From assembly GCF_001039355.2 (NCBI RefSeq), contig NW_019775756.1, forward strand, positions 49,694 through 113,693: DNA of 64,000 bases. Reading direction: 5' to 3'. The position numbers and the translations under genes were made by a program. Of the stretch, positions 61,637 to 64,000 are shown in pieces; position 1 is the stretch's first letter; each line of letters begins with the position of its first letter. The stretch comes from Lingula anatina (Eukaryota; Brachiopoda; Lingulata; Lingulida; Lingulidae). A model generated the notes under the pieces. That model worked only from the letters and a program-made list of their open reading frames with translations. It was not told the origin of the DNA and did no database searches.

Positions 61637-63755
61637 TTCATCTTCTGCATCCTCCTCATCCTCATATTCCAAGACATCATCAGTTAATGTATCTCCATCA
61701 GCCAATGAAACAACTTGCTTTGAATCATGTGACTTATCATCAGACTTGTCAGCCAATGGAGTCCTTTGGTCTGCATCATGTGACTTTTTATCTGATATCA
61801 TGTTCTCCAATGAGTGTGAACTGTTCTGTTCTGTCTGAACAAAAAGGTCTGAATTTGTTCTAGAGTTCATTGTGGTTTCTTCTGTTTCCAAAGAATTATT
61901 GCTATTGTCTGCTGCCTCTGCATGTTCAGATTCATCCAAGTTCATCTGGGTAACCTGTCTGGCAGCTTCACTGGATGCAGAACTTTCTGATGTTGTCCTG
62001 CTTTTTGTTGTCTTAAATATAGAGAATAGTAAATCTGCATATCATATGAAATATTTCATATTTGAACAAAACACTGAGACTTTTTGTAACTTGATAGTTA
62101 TCATGTATCACACGTATCAAAATTCTGAATCGAGATCTGTGTGATAATGTATAACCATTACTGCACATATAACAGGAATAACCATGAGGCCTTTTTTTAT
62201 TAATTTTTTTTTTTTTTTGCATTCTTGTCCTTTCACATCAAATTGGCACAGATGACGCCTGCACAAAATCAATTAACAATTGTTAAAAGTAAACTACTTC
62301 TGCCCAAGTAGGTTTTTTGTTTGTTTGTTTGTTTGTTTGTTTCTTAGTTTTTCTGTCTGTTAGCAACATTGTGCAAAACATTATAGGGGGACTGTGATGA
62401 AATTTCCAAGATATGTCTGAAATGGGCTAACTTAAACATAATGAAGTGATGAAGTTTTAATATCCAGTATGTGTGGTAAATGTTTTAAAGTTGTCCCTAA
62501 CCACACGGGACGAAGAGCACTGATGATGATGATGATGTGGACATCTTTAAAACACTGGGTCAGAGGACTTGCCCTAACATTTCCTGAATACAGACCTTTC
62601 CTGACCCAAGGTAAAAACCCGCTATGGCAGTTGGCTTCTCCAGATGACCCTTTGTAGCTGTCCATTGCTCCTGAAATGACCAAGACTTAAAAGACTGACC
62701 AGGATAAAACATGACACAGCTGATCGATGAAATTCTTTGCAGGGCATACTTGACAGTTTGGGTTTGTGAAATGAAGTATCAGAACAGAGAAGCTCTAGCA
62801 CTGGCAACCTGGCAAGTGCTTTGTTCAGTCTGTAATATTCATATTGGCCACACACAAAATGTCAAAAAGTTTTCATGGCAGCATAGTATAATTTTGCAAG
62901 TTAGAACACTTGTGGTCACTGTTTCTGCTTTAAGGCAATAGATTCTTAGAGTCCTACCTTCTTGGGAGGCTGAAGTCTGATATGATCCGTCCCAACTTTT
63001 TCTTTTTCCAGTTGATAAGCAAGTGCCAAGACTTGCAGATCTACAGCCGAGAGACTGGCATAGTCCCCTGTTCTTTTTGAAAACTCTGTCACTGAAAACA
63101 AATGAATAGAGTTATAATTTATACAATACAATATATTCTTCAACTTGAGAGAAAACCCATCTGACAATACTTTTTTTTTCCAAAGCAAGTTTTAACAAAA
63201 AAAAAAAAAAAAAAAAAAAAACGAGCTTTTTCAGGGAAAATATTTGAAACTGAAAAACTTTGACCCATTTATCCTGCAACATTCATTATAGTTACATTTC
63301 AAAATTTATAATCATAGACCCCATTCCCATAGATTTTAGATCAATCTATCCCTGTGGGGAGTCTCACTAGATTTCTGTCAGCTTAGCCGGCTTAAGCGTC
63401 TATCCCGCCTACTAAAAGCTGTAAGGGGGTAATTAACTATGGTGCGCACTTGGCTGACTGCAATTTAGCGTGAACCCCCAGGGAGTTAGGTTGATCTAAA
63501 TCTAAATCTGGATCAATCTAAATATCTGGGAATGCACCCATAGTTAGCCATAGATACTTAAGTAAATCAATATATACATATTAAATATGCTGAAGTCTGT
63601 AAACCTAAGTAAAAAAAATTACCAAATTTAATAGCCTCAGTTGATGGACTCCTAAACTTGAGATCATAGGGTAGAACCTGCAGCCTCTGCTTGGTTGCCT
63701 TGTCCCTTATCTCATTTACCACCTCCTCAATAGTGTACACAGTCTCCCCAATGTC
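59969..63755 (-). CDS. NOB1: RNA-binding protein NOB1, 5'-partial (six exons)
   Basis: Exons on the minus strand: 63623-63755, 62958-63091, 61496-62011, 61135-61232, 60535-60676, 59969-60241. All are GT-AG and in frame, giving 431 aa of the C-terminal part. The first ~20 residues, with the first catalytic Asp, should lie beyond the window edge. NOB1 is the endonuclease that trims the 3' end of 18S rRNA in late pre-40S particles. The PIN domain continues through DIGETVYTIEEVVNEIRDKA and VTEFSKRTGDYASLSAVDLQ, including conserved acidic residues. A Ser/Asp-rich linker with a poly-Asp run leads to DDGGWITPSNIHQIRQQ. The zinc ribbon has CFACF and CPNCGN pairs. The C-terminus carries YSLPTPKGGKHAVNP and a basic end (GKRKRGRRK), as in the human protein. 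Confidence 0.93.
61607..61637 (+). repeat. (ATC)n coding microsatellite: poly-Asp tract in NOB1
   Basis: The repeat of ATC on the plus strand reads as GAT codons on the minus strand, giving nine Asp in a row before GGWITPSN. An acidic run at this place is also present in human NOB1, but there it is shorter. Confidence 0.9.
62295..62415 (+). repeat. Dispersed repeat, TTCTGCC.AAGTAGGTTTTT..(GTTT)n family
   Basis: TTCTGCCCAAGTAGGTTTTT is followed by a GTTT microsatellite, GTCTGTTAGCAACATTGTGC, and a GATGAAATTTCCAAG tail, in an intron of NOB1. Similar arrangements occur at 25405-25790 and 50625-50715. Confidence 0.5.
63197..63221 (+). repeat. Poly-A run
   Basis: A homopolymer in the second visible NOB1 intron. 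Confidence 0.9.
63318..63536 (+). mobile_element. MITE-like element, family B, full-length copy
   Basis: About 219 bases from CCCCATTCCCATAGATTTTA to the segment TCTAAATATCTGGGAATGC, with imperfect terminal inverted repeats and internal blocks CTATCCCGCCTACTAAAAGC and GGGGTAATTAACT. It sits in the NOB1 intron between exons 63623-63755 and 62958-63091. Confidence 0.8.
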
Positions 63756-63930
63756 CTGGAAAACAAAAGAAAAATAATTCTGAATCTCATATCTGGTTTC
63801 ATAAACTTACAGTGTTGTAACTCACTATGATGTAGTGGTTAAGTTCTTAACATGGAAAAGCTATATTTTGTCAAAATGTGCTTAATGGAGCCCATCAGCT
63901 TTTTTTGGGGGGGAATAGCTCAAAACTAAC

Positions 63931-64000
63931 ACCCCATTTCCATAGACTTTTAGATCGATCTATCCCTGTGGGGAGTCCCACTAAATTACTGTCAGCTTGG
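63931..64000 (+). mobile_element. MITE-like element, family B, cut by the window end
   Basis: Begins ACCCCATTTCCATAGACTTT and follows the full-length copy through TATCCCTGTGGGGAGT..CACTA and CTGTCAGCTTGG to the last base of the window. Confidence 0.75.

Overview
The window is animal nuclear DNA. It is AT-rich, has GT-AG introns, long introns and UTRs, dispersed palindromic elements, and several genes clearly orthologous to human genes. The gene content and the intronless UGT array suggest an invertebrate bilaterian, most likely a spiralian such as a mollusc. That assignment is an inference and the species cannot be read from the sequence.

Layout, left to right. (1) About 1-11.5 kb: 3' end of a plus-strand junctophilin-like gene, with one large exon at 455-1569, a short terminal exon at 8349-8435 encoding a C-terminal membrane anchor, and a long 3' UTR. 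(2) 12.6-24.2 kb: four tandem intronless plus-strand genes for UDP-glycosyltransferase (UGT) family membrane proteins, repeating about every 3.3 kb, with LINE-derived fragments in the spacers. (3) 27.3-33.9 kb: a complete 13-exon minus-strand KLHDC4 gene (608 aa). One of its introns holds a misplaced fibrinogen-domain exon next to an assembly gap. (4) 34.4-59.3 kb: a complete 14-exon plus-strand ZCCHC14 gene (1,181 aa; PX-like, SAM and CCHC zinc-knuckle regions), diverging from KLHDC4 across about 0.5 kb. Its 10.7-kb first intron carries a dense cluster of palindromic DNA elements. (5) 59.97-63.76 kb: minus-strand NOB1, lacking only its first exon(s), which lie beyond the window edge. It converges on the ZCCHC14 3' UTR.

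How the genes relate. The flanking genes are ordinary cellular genes: an ER-plasma membrane tether, a Kelch-repeat protein, an RNA-tailing adaptor and the 18S rRNA 3'-end nuclease. JPH3, ZCCHC14 and KLHDC4 are also neighbours on human 16q (from memory), so this looks like old bilaterian microsynteny into which a UGT array expanded. The array is the most unusual feature. All four copies keep the UDP-sugar binding signature, but Gln and Asn stand where the catalytic His and Asp are expected, and variation is concentrated in the acceptor-binding half.

The two N positions (1857 and 28944) are both bounded by duplicated flanking sequence and look like assembly joins. Splice sites were chosen by eye from GT/AG, reading phase and similarity to remembered human proteins. 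For KLHDC4, ZCCHC14 and NOB1 every junction keeps frame.
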